From: Elysia chlorotica
Taxonomy: Eukaryota; Mollusca; Gastropoda; Plakobranchidae
Assembly: GCA_003991915.1 (NCBI GenBank)
Contig: RQTK01000009.1
Span: forward strand, 765,679-829,678
Reading direction: 5' to 3'
Length of the DNA: 64,000 nt
Below the pieces are notes generated by a model. It did not search any database. It was not told the origin of the DNA and saw nothing but the letters and a program-made list of their open reading frames with translations. Of the stretch, positions 34,636 to 45,484 are shown piece by piece; the first letter of the stretch is position 1, and every line of letters starts with the position of its first letter. Position numbers and translations under genes: made by a program.

Positions 34636-35076
34636 ATTTGATGGGCTGTCACCAAGTCAGTATCGTCTGATAGTAAGGCAGTTGGGTCTTTTGATCAAAG
34701 TCTTTGAACGTTTATCTCCTAGTATTAGGTTGCTTTTAACATTTAACATACCAAACACATGACAGTTACAGTGAGCGACGTTAACCTTTAGCTTATTTAT
34801 CTACTAACCGCATGCCTTGTTTCACGCACCCCAGTATGTGGGCTCCTATAATCGATCAGTCCAAAAAAATATCATTTGACCAATTTTTCTATAGCCTTAA
34901 GAAGAGATTTGGTGGACATAGAAAGCGTAAATATGGCTATAAATAGCCCTACAGGTGAGAGGTAAAGATTGGTTCTTAACATCAGCAAACTAGGCTATAT
35001 CAGCGACAGAATGAGACTTGTGACTTGGCCGATCATTATTGTGAAGAACTCAATCAGTAGGGAAAAACCTGGTCAC
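34636..35076. repeat. 441-bp segment duplicated identically at 43149-43589
   Basis: Line-by-line comparison shows no difference over 441 bp with a constant offset of 8513. The segment starts at atttgatgggctg and ends at cctggtcac. The left boundary falls inside an exon-like open frame that begins at 34577. Confidence 0.95.
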
Positions 35077-35150
35077 CAGAGCAGGACTTGCACCCGACTT
35101 GCTGCTTCACAAGCCTATGCTCTAACCCCAGGCTATCAACCCCCCCCCCC
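35077..35150 (-). mobile_element. tRNA-like SINE head
   Basis: The minus strand reads TAGCCTGGGGTTAGAGCATA and then GGTGCAAGTCC, resembling boxes A and B of a pol III promoter. It abuts the right end of the duplicated segment. It is short and has no clear tail. Confidence 0.45.
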
Positions 35151-35420
35151 TTTTTTTCTAACTGGCCGTTGGTCAGTATTATACAGTAAGATACTAAACA
35201 CTCTTGGAGGCTTGTATGCTTCTCAACCCACAATAATCTTTACTCGAATATCATCTAAACCCAAATGTCTCACCTAGCCTAATCCGTTGCAAAAACTTAT
35301 TTTCCCACACCATATGTTTCTTTCTTAAACACATTAAGGTGAGAATCAGAATGAAAAATAACAAGTTTAATGGCTGAAAAATGTATAAAGACCACACTAG
35401 AAAAACTATTTAATTGCATT

Positions 35421-35460
35421 TGTGAGGCAACCCTGGTGAATCCGACACAAGTGGCTGATA
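35421..35460. repeat. Single end of the GAGGCAACC inverted-repeat family
   Basis: gtgaggcaacc followed by tgaatccgacacaagtgg matches the ends of the elements at 40939-41147 and 52756-53799. No matching second end was seen nearby. Confidence 0.6.
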
Positions 35461-35784
35461 TATATGTCCTAAACAGAAAACTACTATATACCTACCTTTT
35501 TCATTTTCAAATAGAAATAATTATCTGGTTCTAGAAATGAGAAGAGTTATATTTTTGAAGTCCTGCTGATGCTTTTTAACATACTATAAATAAATGTAAA
35601 AGTTCAGAATTCTGACTTGTGCTTGATTCAACCTAAATGAGTAAACAACTTTAAACCAAAGTTGTAAATCTATAATTAAAGTGACGCAAAGACCCACCTT
35701 TAAAATATGGGAATGACAAAGAGCAAATGTCGGGAAGAACACAGAAGACATACTATTACTGGACTCTGAGTCTGACCTACCAAT

Positions 35785-35790
35785 TTTATT
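35785..35790 (-). terminator. Possible polyadenylation signal of DCAF10
   Basis: AATAAA on the minus strand about 510 nt past the DCAF10 stop codon. Such hexamers are common in AT-rich DNA, so support is weak. Confidence 0.3.
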
Positions 35791-36296
35791 TTTACTGAAA
35801 AAACTTACGGGAAGTTGACAGCACTGATTTAAACTAATAATTTCAATTTACAGGATATGCTAAAATCAGAGTTTGATCGTTTTTCCAGTGTGTTCTTCGT
35901 ATTATTATATCTAAGCAGCTTGACAGAAAAAGCCTTTCTAGACATCTTGTTGAAACCTAGAAAAAAAAATGCCAAGCACACAGTTTACTGGTTTCAGTGG
36001 TTGTTAAACAGTTTTCCTTCCTACTCATGAGTCGCTAGGTCCACACAACCAGTTTTGATCACATCACTTTCAGTGGAAGATTATTTAGCAAGTATAGGCA
36101 ATTATAGGACACAGAAAATATGATATCTGTATCTTTGAACACATCAACTATTCAAATCTCTGACAGCATTATATTGCAAAAGCTTTGCTAATACATGACA
36201 GTTTTATAGTTCAACTTCTGGTTTACTCACAGGAATTTTACAAATCCATAAATTTATCACAGATTGTTGAGTCAGCACAGTTCAGTACAGCAGCTG

Positions 36297-36941
36297 TCAT
36301 AATTTGGGAGAGCTGAAGGAAATGCTACCATCCTCAGCCCCTGCTGCACACAAGAGCTGAACTGGGGAGAATGTACTAGTCAGAACACTACTTTTGTTAC
36401 CAGCAATAAGTGCCACTTGTCTGAGTGGCCTTGGTTTATGAGGCACTGTATCACAAAGCTCACGGCACTCACTGTCGAACGCTAGCAGCCGCACACAGTT
36501 TGCAAATGGTGATGCAATGATACGGCCGTCCGAACTAAAACTTTGCTCTTTGATGTAGCCCTGTCCTACATTGGGTTCTCCAGAATGGAACAAAAGTCTA
36601 CGATTGTGGAATTGTGAAGCATGTGGTAGAGGTGGCCATTCAGTATTAGTATATCTATCACCATTACTTCTGCTGCTGTTTGTATGTGTTGGTGAGAGCT
36701 CACTGGTTAAACTATGAGATCCTGACGACTGAGCAGAACTTTCTTGGTTAGAATCATGCCCATTGTGTCCCGACACGCTATGCAACACAGAGCTATGTGA
36801 AAGATGATTCTGAAGAAGCCTCATTCGCCTCTTCAAGTCCATCCTGGTAAGGCTCATACTATCTGTTCCTGAAAGGGATTCTTTATATCCATACTCTCTT
36901 TCTTCATTGCTGAGTGTTTGTATATCATGCACACAGGTCCA
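36297..36941 (-). CDS. DCAF10: DCAF10 exon 7 (terminal)
   Basis: Acceptor attatttcag, phase 0 (WTCVHDIQ); stop TGA at 36299-36297. A Ser/His/Asn-rich low-complexity stretch (about 70 residues, from SHSSVLHSVSGHNGHDSN) precedes the final repeats NVGQGYIKEQSFSSDGRIIA and LTSTFSPVQLLCAAGAEDGS. Confidence 0.95.
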   Translation of the reverse strand, partial: WTCVHDIQTLSNEEREYGYKESLSGTDSMSLTRMDLKRRMRLLQNHLSHSSVLHSVSGHNGHDSNQESSAQSSGSHSLTSELSPTHTNSSRSNGDRYTNTEWPPLPHASQFHNRRLLFHSGEPNVGQGYIKEQSFSSDGRIIASPFANCVRLLAFDSECRELCDTVPHKPRPLRQVALIAGNKSSVLTSTFSPVQLLCAAGAEDGSISFSSPKL

Positions 36942-39900
36942 CTGAAATAATGGTAGAAAATGTAAAATCTCAAATGATAAAGCAAAGAGATATAACATCG
37001 CACATATAGGACAGACCAGGACTGTTTTAATAAACAACAAATTTTAAATAGATTTTTTTCATCGGACAATTCTGAGTGTTGAAAAATGACAGTTTTACAC
37101 TTTTATTTTAAGATTTTTTTGAAAAAGCATCTATTTATCCGAATTCCCTTTTTTTAATATAAAAAAAAATTGATATTTTCACCAACCCATTTACTAAGAA
37201 GGAAATGTGCAACTACAGCCTTTTGTTTACCTCCGTTTCCTCATCAGCAGTTGTATTTCGAGAAACAAGGCACCAGCCTTGAGGGTGAACCTGCAATTGC
37301 ATCAAATTTTAGGGATAGACACTTTCTAAGATATTAGAGGTGCAAGGATAATTTTTTCAAAATAATTAATGAAGAAAAAAAATGTCCAAATTGTATGTTT
37401 TGAAATTAAAGGTAAATTTGCTCTAATACAATAAACAATGAGGCAAAATGTTAAAAGTAATTACATTTGTTTATATAATAGGGCTATAGAAGATTATAAA
37501 AAATAAATGATTATGAAATACTTTTTATCATAACCTATAAAATAATTTCAAAAGGTCAAAATAAAAACAAATAAACAATATTGATGTAAACCAGACATAT
37601 TAAGTATCCTCCACAAATTTTTGTTTTATCTTCTGGGTCACAGGCTCTTCAAAAATTCAGAAAAAAATAAAGAAATTTCATATTTGTATACGTTTGGAAC
37701 TTTTTAAATTTTGCTCCATAACTCATATTAAAAATAGTATATAATATAGTGTCAATTAGTATTTTTTGTCTTTACCAACTGAAATTTGGGAACAGTGCTT
37801 TTGATCTGTAGGGATATTATGTTTGTGAAAACCTATTCTCTATAACTGCAGCTGGTAAAGACACTATTGACTAAGACTCGGTTTTATCATAAATAGATAC
37901 CCGAACTTTAAGTAACTCAACAAACCTGCATGGTTGAGATGGAAACTGCTTTGTCCCCCTCAGGAAAGTCACTCATAAATTCTACTCTATTACGTTTTCG
38001 GTGGAATATGTTGTTGTTCCCAGAAATAAGCTCTTGGGGAGCATCCAGAAGCTGCATCAAGCCTTGCATTAGCCCATACATTCGAGGACGAAAACTGTTG
38101 ACATAAAAAAAAAGAATGTAAAAAGTTCCCTGTTAAAGAGGATCTTGNNNNNNNNNNNNNNNNNNNNNNNNNNNNNNNNNNNNNNNNNNNNNNNNNNNNN
38201 NNNNNNNNNNNNNNNNNNNNNNNNNNNNNNNNNNNNNNNNNNNNNNNNNNNNNNNNNNNNNNNNNNNNNNNNNNNNNNNNNNNNNNNNNNNNNNNNNNNN
38301 NNNNNNNNNNNNNNNNNNNNNNNNNNNNNNNNNNNNNNNNNNNNNNNNNNNNNNNCGTCCAACACCAGCACTATATAGGCTATATTGTGGACAATTTTAT
38401 GTGCTGCCACACACGAGACAGGGCGGGGATACCATGACTCTTGTCTCAGCTGGTCACATTAGACTGACACCGACCCAATCAGCAGGGGGCGACATTGCCA
38501 GGGCTTGAACCATGGACTTCCTGTGTCAGAAGCCAGTGTTCTACCCCAGGACTTCCGCGAAGAAGAAAAAGAAGAAGGCGGAAAAGAAGAAGAAATAAAT
38601 AATGAAATTACAATCTAATGACAAGGATTTCACTCGGATAGTGTACTGCTTTATGAATTATACAGTTTCTCTTCATAATATATAAGTTTAGTGAGACGTT
38701 TTGCAGTAGTGTTTGATTTGTGTTGTTAAAAAAAAATATGCTCCTTATTTCCTATATTATTGTATCCCTAACATAACAAATATATCCTACAGAAATGATA
38801 AATTACTAGTTAGATACCACCTCACTTTATCTTTAAAAACAGGTAATGCCTTAAAGCTTGTTATTTTTTTCTACAGTATTTTGGTCAATACTTTGCAAGT
38901 TTTTTTTTACAAAATGTACCTTTTCAAATCTTGTTTGAAATTATCAAGATCAAGATCATGGACAAGAATGAAGTAACCACCAAGAGTGGAAATAACCATT
39001 CTCTGTTCATCTGGACAGACTTTGGTCCTCATCATCCCATTGATGTATAAAAGCTGCTCTCCTTGATCATTGTTAGAATAGCTGAGAGAAATTAACAAAA
39101 ATGTCATAGTAAGAATGAAAAATTTTGAAAAAAGGAATGAAGCAGAACACCTTGAGAATCAATGATGGCAAACTATTTTTTTATTTTTGTTGTTTTGTTG
39201 TTGTTTTTTTGCAATTCAGAGCCTCTCTTGAGCAGAAGTGAAAAAATTAGGTGAACAAAAGTTTTGCCATATTAAAATAATATTTTAAGATGTAGATCTT
39301 AGTAAAAGTGTGACAAGATATTTGTTCATTGTATGTTGGTAGATCTTGGGTTTACATCAAATTTAAGTTGTTTTTTGTTTTTTTTTCTAAATTGGGTGTT
39401 GCCCTATTTGAAAAAAAAAAATTTAACCAAAAGGTGTATGAATTTCACAAAAATGTTTTTTAAATGTAACCTTCAAAGACAATGAAGATGAGAATCTAAA
39501 GACTTACTTGTTGATGTCCCATGCAAAAACATTTCCATCAAAGCCTGATGTAATCAACTTGCCAGCTGTTGAGCAGTATTCGATATTTTTAACCCAGCTG
39601 GTATGACCTCTGAGAACTTTGAGCTCATTAGTTAGATTACGAGCATCCCATAAGCGCACAGTAGTGTCATCTGAGCAAGTGACAAACAGACGGTTATCCA
39701 GGAAACTGAATATACGATAGAAGAAAAAGGTAAATATATTTGTTTAAATAGAAAGTACTTCACTTATTGTTTAAAAATTCCATTCAGTATTTCAGCACTT
39801 ACTCTTCAAGCGTTACTTCATTTTAATTCCTGTTTAATTTTAAAGCGTGGCCAATAGAAGCTTAATTCATACACGATGGATATACATCATTTGCGTATCA

Positions 39901-41450
39901 AAAGATAAAGCATGATTCAAAACAAAACCAAGAGCTATAAGTTTGTTGTTGTTTTTTTAATCATACTTCAGAGATATAATAATATTGTCATAAAAATATA
40001 TAAAATAATATTCGGAACTTGGAACAATTAAGTCACTACAAGTTATGTATCTTACATCATGGTTTCCAAAAATAAATACAATAGGAGGTATTGAGATAAC
40101 ATATCCTATAGCACTGACCCTTTCGCTTTAAACGCAGAGACAGAGGTTTAAAAAAATTACAAACACTTACCGTACACAGTTGACACAACTAGTGTGAGTA
40201 TTAAATCTGCGCTTGATAAGATTAGCGTTGTGTGGATCATATACAAGCAAACATTTGTTTTCACAAGCTGCAACAAGTAGACTCCTGTCAAACAATTTGT
40301 CAAAATAGAAAAAGAACTGAGACATAGCATCCATAATGCTATTGGAAAACTTTAAAATACACATCTGTTGAGTGTTGGCAAAGGCAGCAAATATACAATC
40401 TGGTATACTTATTGTGAGGGGAACAGTTATATATACTTGAATTGGTGGTAATTGTCCTTAAAATAATTTATTTAGAATTATTCAACATGTTTTGATTTTT
40501 TAAAATTGGATACTTTGAAAGCGAATAACATTTCATCAAAACAGTTTTGTTTGGAACAAAAAATTAAGAATGCAGAAAGAACTAACAAAACACATATACT
40601 CTCTCCTCCTCTCCCCATTTCTTTACTACCTCTCCCTTTTCTTCATTCCTCTCTATGTCAAATCCTTTTTATCATGAGATTATTTTGTAATGAACACAAA
40701 ACAAGTTACAACTAAGATCCAAAAATCAGTGTTCTATGAAGTTTAATATTCTATTAGTATTAAATTATAACATTTCAATATATTGTGAGGGATTAAGATC
40801 CAAAAATCAGTGTTTCCTATGAAGTTTTAATATTCTATTAAATTATATATATAACATTTCAATTGTTAACTCCATCACCAAGTAATGAGATTAGCTAAAC
40901 TATCAAAATAGGACAATGAGGAAAATAAATGTTTAATTGTGAAGCAACCAGGGTGAATCAGGCACAAGTGATTGGTTTACAGTCTGTTGAGAAGCATTAA
41001 ATGAACTTTGAGGTTGACATATAGTTGTTTTTTTCCTTGAAAATAAAATTGGTCAATAAAGAATAGCTTGTTTTTTTATGTCTAAAGGGCTCGAGCTCAA
41101 CTTATATCAACCACCTTTGCTTGCCTGATCTACCCTGGTTGCCTCAAAATGTATTTGAATAATTGAAACCAATTAAAATGTAGATGCTGCATGGTTCATA
41201 ACTTGCACTTTCAGAGAAAAAAAAATTGACTATAAATGGCACTGATTCACACATTTATGATATCATACCCATCTGGAGAAAACCCACATCCAAAAACAGC
41301 TCCCCAATCTTGCCCATTTAAAGGTGTGGTTGTGGTGACACTAGAAACTCCAAAGGACTTGTAAAGTGTAGATAATATTGCGTCCTTCCACATAACCTTT
41401 GACAGGTTCCCATACTGACGCTTTCTCACAAAATTTGGACAAGAAAGCAT
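36297..41450 (-). CDS. DCAF10: DCAF10 (WDR32) homologue, complete gene span, seven coding exons
   Basis: The joined exons encode 509 residues (human DCAF10: 559). The protein is a WD40-repeat substrate receptor predicted to bind DDB1 and so recruit targets to CUL4 E3 ubiquitin ligases. The exons read in order: GAVFGCGFSPDG; LLVAACENKCLLVYDPHN; HTSCVNCVRFLDNRLFVTCS then DDTTVRLWD; GHTSWVKNIEY and SGFDGNVFAWD; MVISTLGGYFILVHDLDLD; VHPQGWCLVSRN; and NVGQGYIKEQSFSSDGRIIA. These match DCAF10 repeat for repeat. The start at 41450 is supported by an in-frame TGA 12 nt upstream and a probable 5' UTR splice acceptor at 41488. The human-type proline-rich N-terminus is absent. All exon phases agree. The N gap falls in the intron between the fourth and fifth exons. 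Confidence 0.95.
37231..37290 (-). CDS. DCAF10: DCAF10 exon 6
   Basis: A 60 bp phase 0-0 exon with acceptor gcaattgcag and donor GAG|GTAAAC. It encodes VHPQGWCLVSRNTTADEETE, matching LHPKGWATLLRC...DDEE of human DCAF10. Confidence 0.93.
37926..38094 (-). CDS. DCAF10: DCAF10 exon 5
   Basis: Acceptor tatgtcaacag, donor GCAG|GTTTGT. It joins exon 4 as an AG|T serine codon and encodes FRPRMYGLMQGLMQLLD and DKAVSISTMQ. The middle is less conserved than the WD repeats; splice phases fit. Confidence 0.85.
38148..38355. other. Assembly gap (208 N)
   Basis: A run of unknown bases lies inside a DCAF10 intron and directly abuts a SINE copy. Confidence 1.
38356..38560 (-). mobile_element. tRNA-derived SINE copy
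   Basis: The minus strand carries GGTTCAAGCC (box B) and a tRNA-like head (GTAGAACACTGGCTTCTGAC). It is similar to the copy at 21110-21330. Its other end lies in the N gap. Confidence 0.75.
38920..39081 (-). CDS. DCAF10: DCAF10 exon 4
   Basis: Acceptor tttctctcag, donor AAAAG|GTACAT, phase 2 to 2. It encodes QRMVISTLGGYFILVHDLDL, a very close match to the human DCAF10 repeat ending in LHDLDL. Confidence 0.95.
39508..39705 (-). CDS. DCAF10: DCAF10 exon 3
   Basis: Acceptor atattcag, donor ACAA|GTAAGT, phase 2 to 2. It holds FLDNRLFVTCSDDTTVRLWD and GHTSWVKNIEY, two WD40 repeats. Part of this exon is duplicated at 42506-42626. Confidence 0.96.
40171..40284 (-). CDS. DCAF10: DCAF10 exon 2
   Basis: Acceptor gtttgacag, donor TACG|GTAAGT, phase 2 to 2. 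It encodes SLLVAACENKCLLVYDPHNA and HTSCVNCVR. Its 3' half is duplicated at 43084-43150. Confidence 0.95.
40716..40863. repeat. Tandem duplication, about 78 bp x 2
   Basis: The block aagatccaaaaatcagtgtt ... ttaatattctattagta...aacatttcaat occurs twice in DNA just beside the DCAF10 second exon, with small length differences. Confidence 0.8.
40939..41147. mobile_element. MITE-like element with terminal inverted repeats, short member
   Basis: The ends gtgaagcaaccagggtgaat and the reverse complement of accctggttgcctcaa form inverted repeats of about 30 bp. It lies in DCAF10 intron 1. It shares its ends with the 1044 bp element at 52756-53799 and has no coding capacity. Confidence 0.75.
41269..41450 (-). 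CDS. DCAF10: DCAF10 exon 1 (start codon)
   Basis: Donor ATGG|GTATGA, ends in phase 2. It starts MLSCPNFVRKRQYGN and contains the first propeller strand GAVFGCGFSPDG. An in-frame TGA lies four codons upstream. The transcribed exon probably extends to 41487, where a cag acceptor marks a 5' UTR intron. Confidence 0.88.
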
Positions 41451-42505
41451 TTTCAGGAATCAAGGTTGAAAGTGATGATTGGCGTTACTGAAAATAAAGG
41501 GAAGGAATAGAAAACATGGAGTTAGTGATTGATCAATGGCTAATCTTTCAGATCATAAGTATGCCTAATAATACTTACAGCTGTCAGTCTACTTGGAGTT
41601 TTAAAGAGTGATATCGCTTTTAGCTAGATCTAGTACAAAGAAATATAATTTCTAAGTATTAAAAATAAGGTTTCCAAAATGTGTTCCATCTTTAAACAAA
41701 AGTTTTTTTTTAGTTGTTCTTTTTCTTTCCTTTCTTTGTTTCAGACTATGCTAACACCTTTTTAAGTGATTGCCTGCAGAAAAGTACATTGCAAAGAAAT
41801 TCAGCTTTCTCAAATAAAAATAATTTTAATATTTACGCCAGAATACAGTCTCACAACACTTTCACTACAGTGTTATTATCCGAGGGAGGACTCTGAGTAA
41901 GCAACATGACGTCTCCCAAGCCGAATCGAAAAGATTATTAATTCAAGGACAATTTTCTCCAGAAGGCTGTGTTTAAGATTTATTACCTACGTTTGTGGCA
42001 AAGTATTAAGGTCAATTTGCATAGCACTTTGCATGCACAGAAAACAGATTTAATCTAATGCTTTAAAAAGTGTGCAGCCCTCTGTCCATTACCTTAAGTG
42101 TCAATAGTGTAATAGAGTGCGAAGCACAATACGTTGTGGGGGAGTTTGACGTTCTCATTTATTATTATAAAACAACAAAAATTACTGCGCAGTGTCTACA
42201 TGTGCCAACAACTTTTTAAAAGCCTTATATAAATCTCGCATTATACACATTGGAATTCATTTTTCTTGTTGTAGCCTAGATGTATTTAATTTCAAAAAAA
42301 AGTTTTGAATCCAGAATACATATATATCATTTTTATTTAGAATCTAGATATAGATAAGATTCTAAGATATCTGGATAACATTAGAATCTAATCCAGATTA
42401 TAGATGACAAGCTGGGGTCCTGTTCATACAAACGGGTTGAATACAATGTTATTGTCAGTAAGTAAGCCTATTCTTTTTTAAAGGGGAACTTTTAGACCCC
42501 TTGCC

Positions 42506-43150
42506 ATTTTTAACCCAGCTGGTATGACCTCTGAGAACTTTGAGCTCATTGGTTAGATTACGAGCATCCCATAAGCGCACAGTAGTGTCATCTGAGCAAG
42601 TGACAAACAGACGGTTATCCAGGAAACTGAATATACGATAGAAGAAAAAGGTAAATATATTTGTTTAAATATAGTACTTCACTTATTGTTTAAAAATTTC
42701 ATACAGTATTTAAGCACTTGCTCTTCAAGCATTATTTCATTTTAATTCCTGTTAAATTTAAAGCATGGCCAAGAGAAGCTTAATTCATACATAATGGATA
42801 TACATCATTTGTGTATTAAAAGATAAAGCATGATTCAAAACAAAATCAAGAGCTATACGTTTTTTTGTTTTTTTTTAATCATAATTAGGAGATATAAGCA
42901 TATTGTCATCAGTAAAATAATATTCGGAAATTGGAACAATTAATTCACTACAAGTAATGTATCTTAACATCATGGTTTCCAAAAATAAATACAATAGGAG
43001 GTATTGAGATAACATATTCTATAGCACTGACCCTTTCGCTTTAAACGCAGAGACAGAGGTTTAAAAAAATTACAAACACTTACCGTACACAGTTGACACA
43101 ACTAGTGTGAGTATTAAATCTGCGCTTGATAAGATTAGCGTTGTGTGGAT
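42506..43150 (-). pseudogene. Duplicated DCAF10 fragment (parts of exons 2 and 3 with intron)
   Basis: Matches 39585-40237 in the same orientation with scattered substitutions and small indels (645 against 653 bp, roughly 5% different by eye). It includes most of exon 3 and the 3' half of exon 2. It lacks the remaining exons, so it cannot encode DCAF10. It lies about 1 kb upstream of the DCAF10 start. Confidence 0.93.
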
Positions 43151-43589
43151 TTGATGGGCTGTCACCAAGTCAGTATCGTCTGATAGTAAGGCAGTTGGGT
43201 CTTTTGATCAAAGTCTTTGAACGTTTATCTCCTAGTATTAGGTTGCTTTTAACATTTAACATACCAAACACATGACAGTTACAGTGAGCGACGTTAACCT
43301 TTAGCTTATTTATCTACTAACCGCATGCCTTGTTTCACGCACCCCAGTATGTGGGCTCCTATAATCGATCAGTCCAAAAAAATATCATTTGACCAATTTT
43401 TCTATAGCCTTAAGAAGAGATTTGGTGGACATAGAAAGCGTAAATATGGCTATAAATAGCCCTACAGGTGAGAGGTAAAGATTGGTTCTTAACATCAGCA
43501 AACTAGGCTATATCAGCGACAGAATGAGACTTGTGACTTGGCCGATCATTATTGTGAAGAACTCAATCAGTAGGGAAAAACCTGGTCAC
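43149..43589. repeat. Identical copy of 34636-35076
   Basis: 441 bp without visible difference, joined on its left to the DCAF10 fragment with a shared AT at the junction and on its right to a copy of 29671-29765. Confidence 0.95.
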
Positions 43590-43684
43590 TTAATAAGCAT
43601 TAATATCTTTGAGGGAGATAGCAATGTTCCAGTACTGTATGACTTTAGAATCAAAAGAGCTCAACCTGTTCTGTTGAGCAAAAT
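43590..43684. repeat. Identical copy of 29671-29765
   Basis: 95 bp from ttaataagcatt to gagcaaaat, identical by eye to the segment downstream of the LRRK1-like stop codon. Confidence 0.93.
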
Positions 43685-43734
43685 ATCTAGAAATTTACCC
43701 CAATGCCTTACAGAATTAATAGAGATTAATGGGT

Positions 43735-43995
43735 GATCTAGTGCTAGAACTAGAATCTAGATAAAGATCTTGATTTAAATTAAATAGGTCTAGAATCTAT
43801 ATGGTCAATTACAACTATAAGACACGTGTGTTATATCTATCTTTATAATATAATATTAGAGATCTAATCTATTCGAATCTAGATCATTTGCAGATCTATT
43901 TAGATCTTATGTAGATCTAGATGTAGATTTTCTAGATCTATAGGCTATTTAGGCTAGAATCCCTAGATCTACATTCTAGATATAATTCTAGAAGA
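43735..43995. repeat. CTAGATCT-rich palindromic tract
   Basis: Dense occurrences of ctagatct, tagatctaga and related palindromes. Similar short clusters occur near 42340-42420, 44125-44150 and 57760-57825. No coding signal. Confidence 0.75.
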
Positions 43996-44348
43996 TGAAG
44001 GTGATCCATTCCCCTGATAACATATAGTGATAGTGTGGTTTAATAATCTTTAAAATCTAACCAATGGTATACCTGTCTAATTTGGAGAAGACAAGGCTCT
44101 GTAGTTTGTGGTGTATTCTGTTTATTTCTAGATCTAGATTATCTACCATTCTGTAATCGTGCATAATATTATTTGTTATGCTGTAGGCCCTAACTGGCTA
44201 TATTTTCAATGTTTTGTAAGCTTTTCAAGTAAAATCCAAAGAAAATTTTAGAGATTGTTTTACCCGTTACTTCTTGATCTTCGCTTTGGGAGAGTAGGCT
44301 ACCAAAGTTATCAGTTTTCTCAGGCTTATAAACAAAGTGGGAGAAGGG

Positions 44349-44363
44349 ATAATAATAATAATG

Positions 44364-44433
<70 letters not shown>
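44349..44433. repeat. (ATA)n microsatellite
   Basis: About 80 bp of nearly perfect ATA/TAA repeat. Confidence 0.97.
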
Positions 44434-44750
44434 GTTGTGGTGGTGGTCGTCGTCGTCGTCGTTGTAGTGGTGGTGGTCGTCGTTGTAGTAGAAGTGGTAG
44501 TGGTCCTTGTCGCTGTGGTGGTGGTCGTCGTTGTGGTCTTTGTCGTTGTGTTGATGGTCGTCGTCGTTGTGGTAGGGTAATCGTCGTTGTGGCGGTGGTG
44601 GTCGTCGTCGTAGTGATAGTAGTGGTCGTTGTTGTGGTAGTGGTGATTGTCGTCATCGTGGTAGTGGTAGTGGTGGTCGTCGTTTTTTGGGTGGTAGTCG
44701 TTGTGGTGGTGCTCGTAGTAATGTAGTGGTCGTAGTAAATGTAGCGAGCG
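44434..44750. repeat. Degenerate GTN (GTC/GTT/GTG/GTA) trinucleotide tract
   Basis: About 300 bp made almost only of gtc, gtt, gtg and gta triplets. The open frames on both strands are products of the three-base periodicity, not genes. Confidence 0.9.
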
Positions 44751-44796
44751 GTTTTAGTACATGTAGGCCTACATGTAGTAGATCTGAGTGTTTTTT

Positions 44797-44992
44797 TTTA
44801 GGTAGGCGTTATGGTGCCGCTGCATCTATAAGTCGAGGGTTCTAATCCGACAAAGTGCAGTCATTGTTCGGCCATTTTCATTAAAAGCCTTCATCTACCA
44901 CTGTGGAAAAATACCTAAACAAATTTTCAGATCTACTCATAACTAATCCAGTGGTCTGCCTCTCTCTCCTACAAAAATTAATCTAATTTATA
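44797..44992 (+). mobile_element. tRNA-derived SINE with (TAG)n tail, copy A
   Basis: Contains ggtgccgctgcatct and the box B-like ggttctaatcc (44838-44848), then the body gttcggccattttcatta and cagatctact, then the TAG repeat from 44993. It shares this layout with the copy at 45165. The box A end seems truncated. Confidence 0.75.
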
Positions 44993-45127
<135 letters not shown>

Positions 45128-45164
45128 GCCTAGTAGTAGTTCATTAGGAGCGTAGACCTACTAA

Positions 45165-45355
45165 TCTAGTGGTATAACTCATGCTCTCGTTACGTGGTGC
45201 CGCTGCATCTACAAATCGAGGGTTCGAATCCCACAAAGTGCAATCATCGTTCGGCCATTTTCAATAAAAAGCCTACTTCGAACACTGTAGAAAAAAAAAC
45301 AACAACAAAAATTCCAGATCTACTGTAATCACAGTAATAGTAGTAGTAATAGAAG
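45165..45355 (+). mobile_element. tRNA-derived SINE with (TAG)n tail, copy B
   Basis: Has a box A-like tctagtggtataactcatgc, the same ggtgccgctgcatct block, a perfect box B ggttcgaatcc (45221-45231), the body gttcggccattttcaata and cagatctact, then TAG repeats. It lacks the features of a functional tRNA acceptor stem. Confidence 0.8.

Positions 45356-45484
<129 letters not shown>

Noticed and set aside
34969-35277. Frame starting MVLNISKLGYISD, found again at 43482-43736
   Set aside because: The shared part lies in the duplicated segment and diverges after it; no known domain and no splice or start context.
38145-38378. Frames across the run of Ns
   Set aside because: Unknown bases only.
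44255-44726. Long overlapping frames on both strands rich in Val, Arg, Thr or Ile
   Set aside because: Three-base periodicity of ATA and GTN repeats leaves all frames open; no protein motif.
45165-45240. Possible functional tRNA gene
   Set aside because: Box A and box B are present, but no matching acceptor stem or clear anticodon arm; shared body and tail with a second copy mark it as a SINE.
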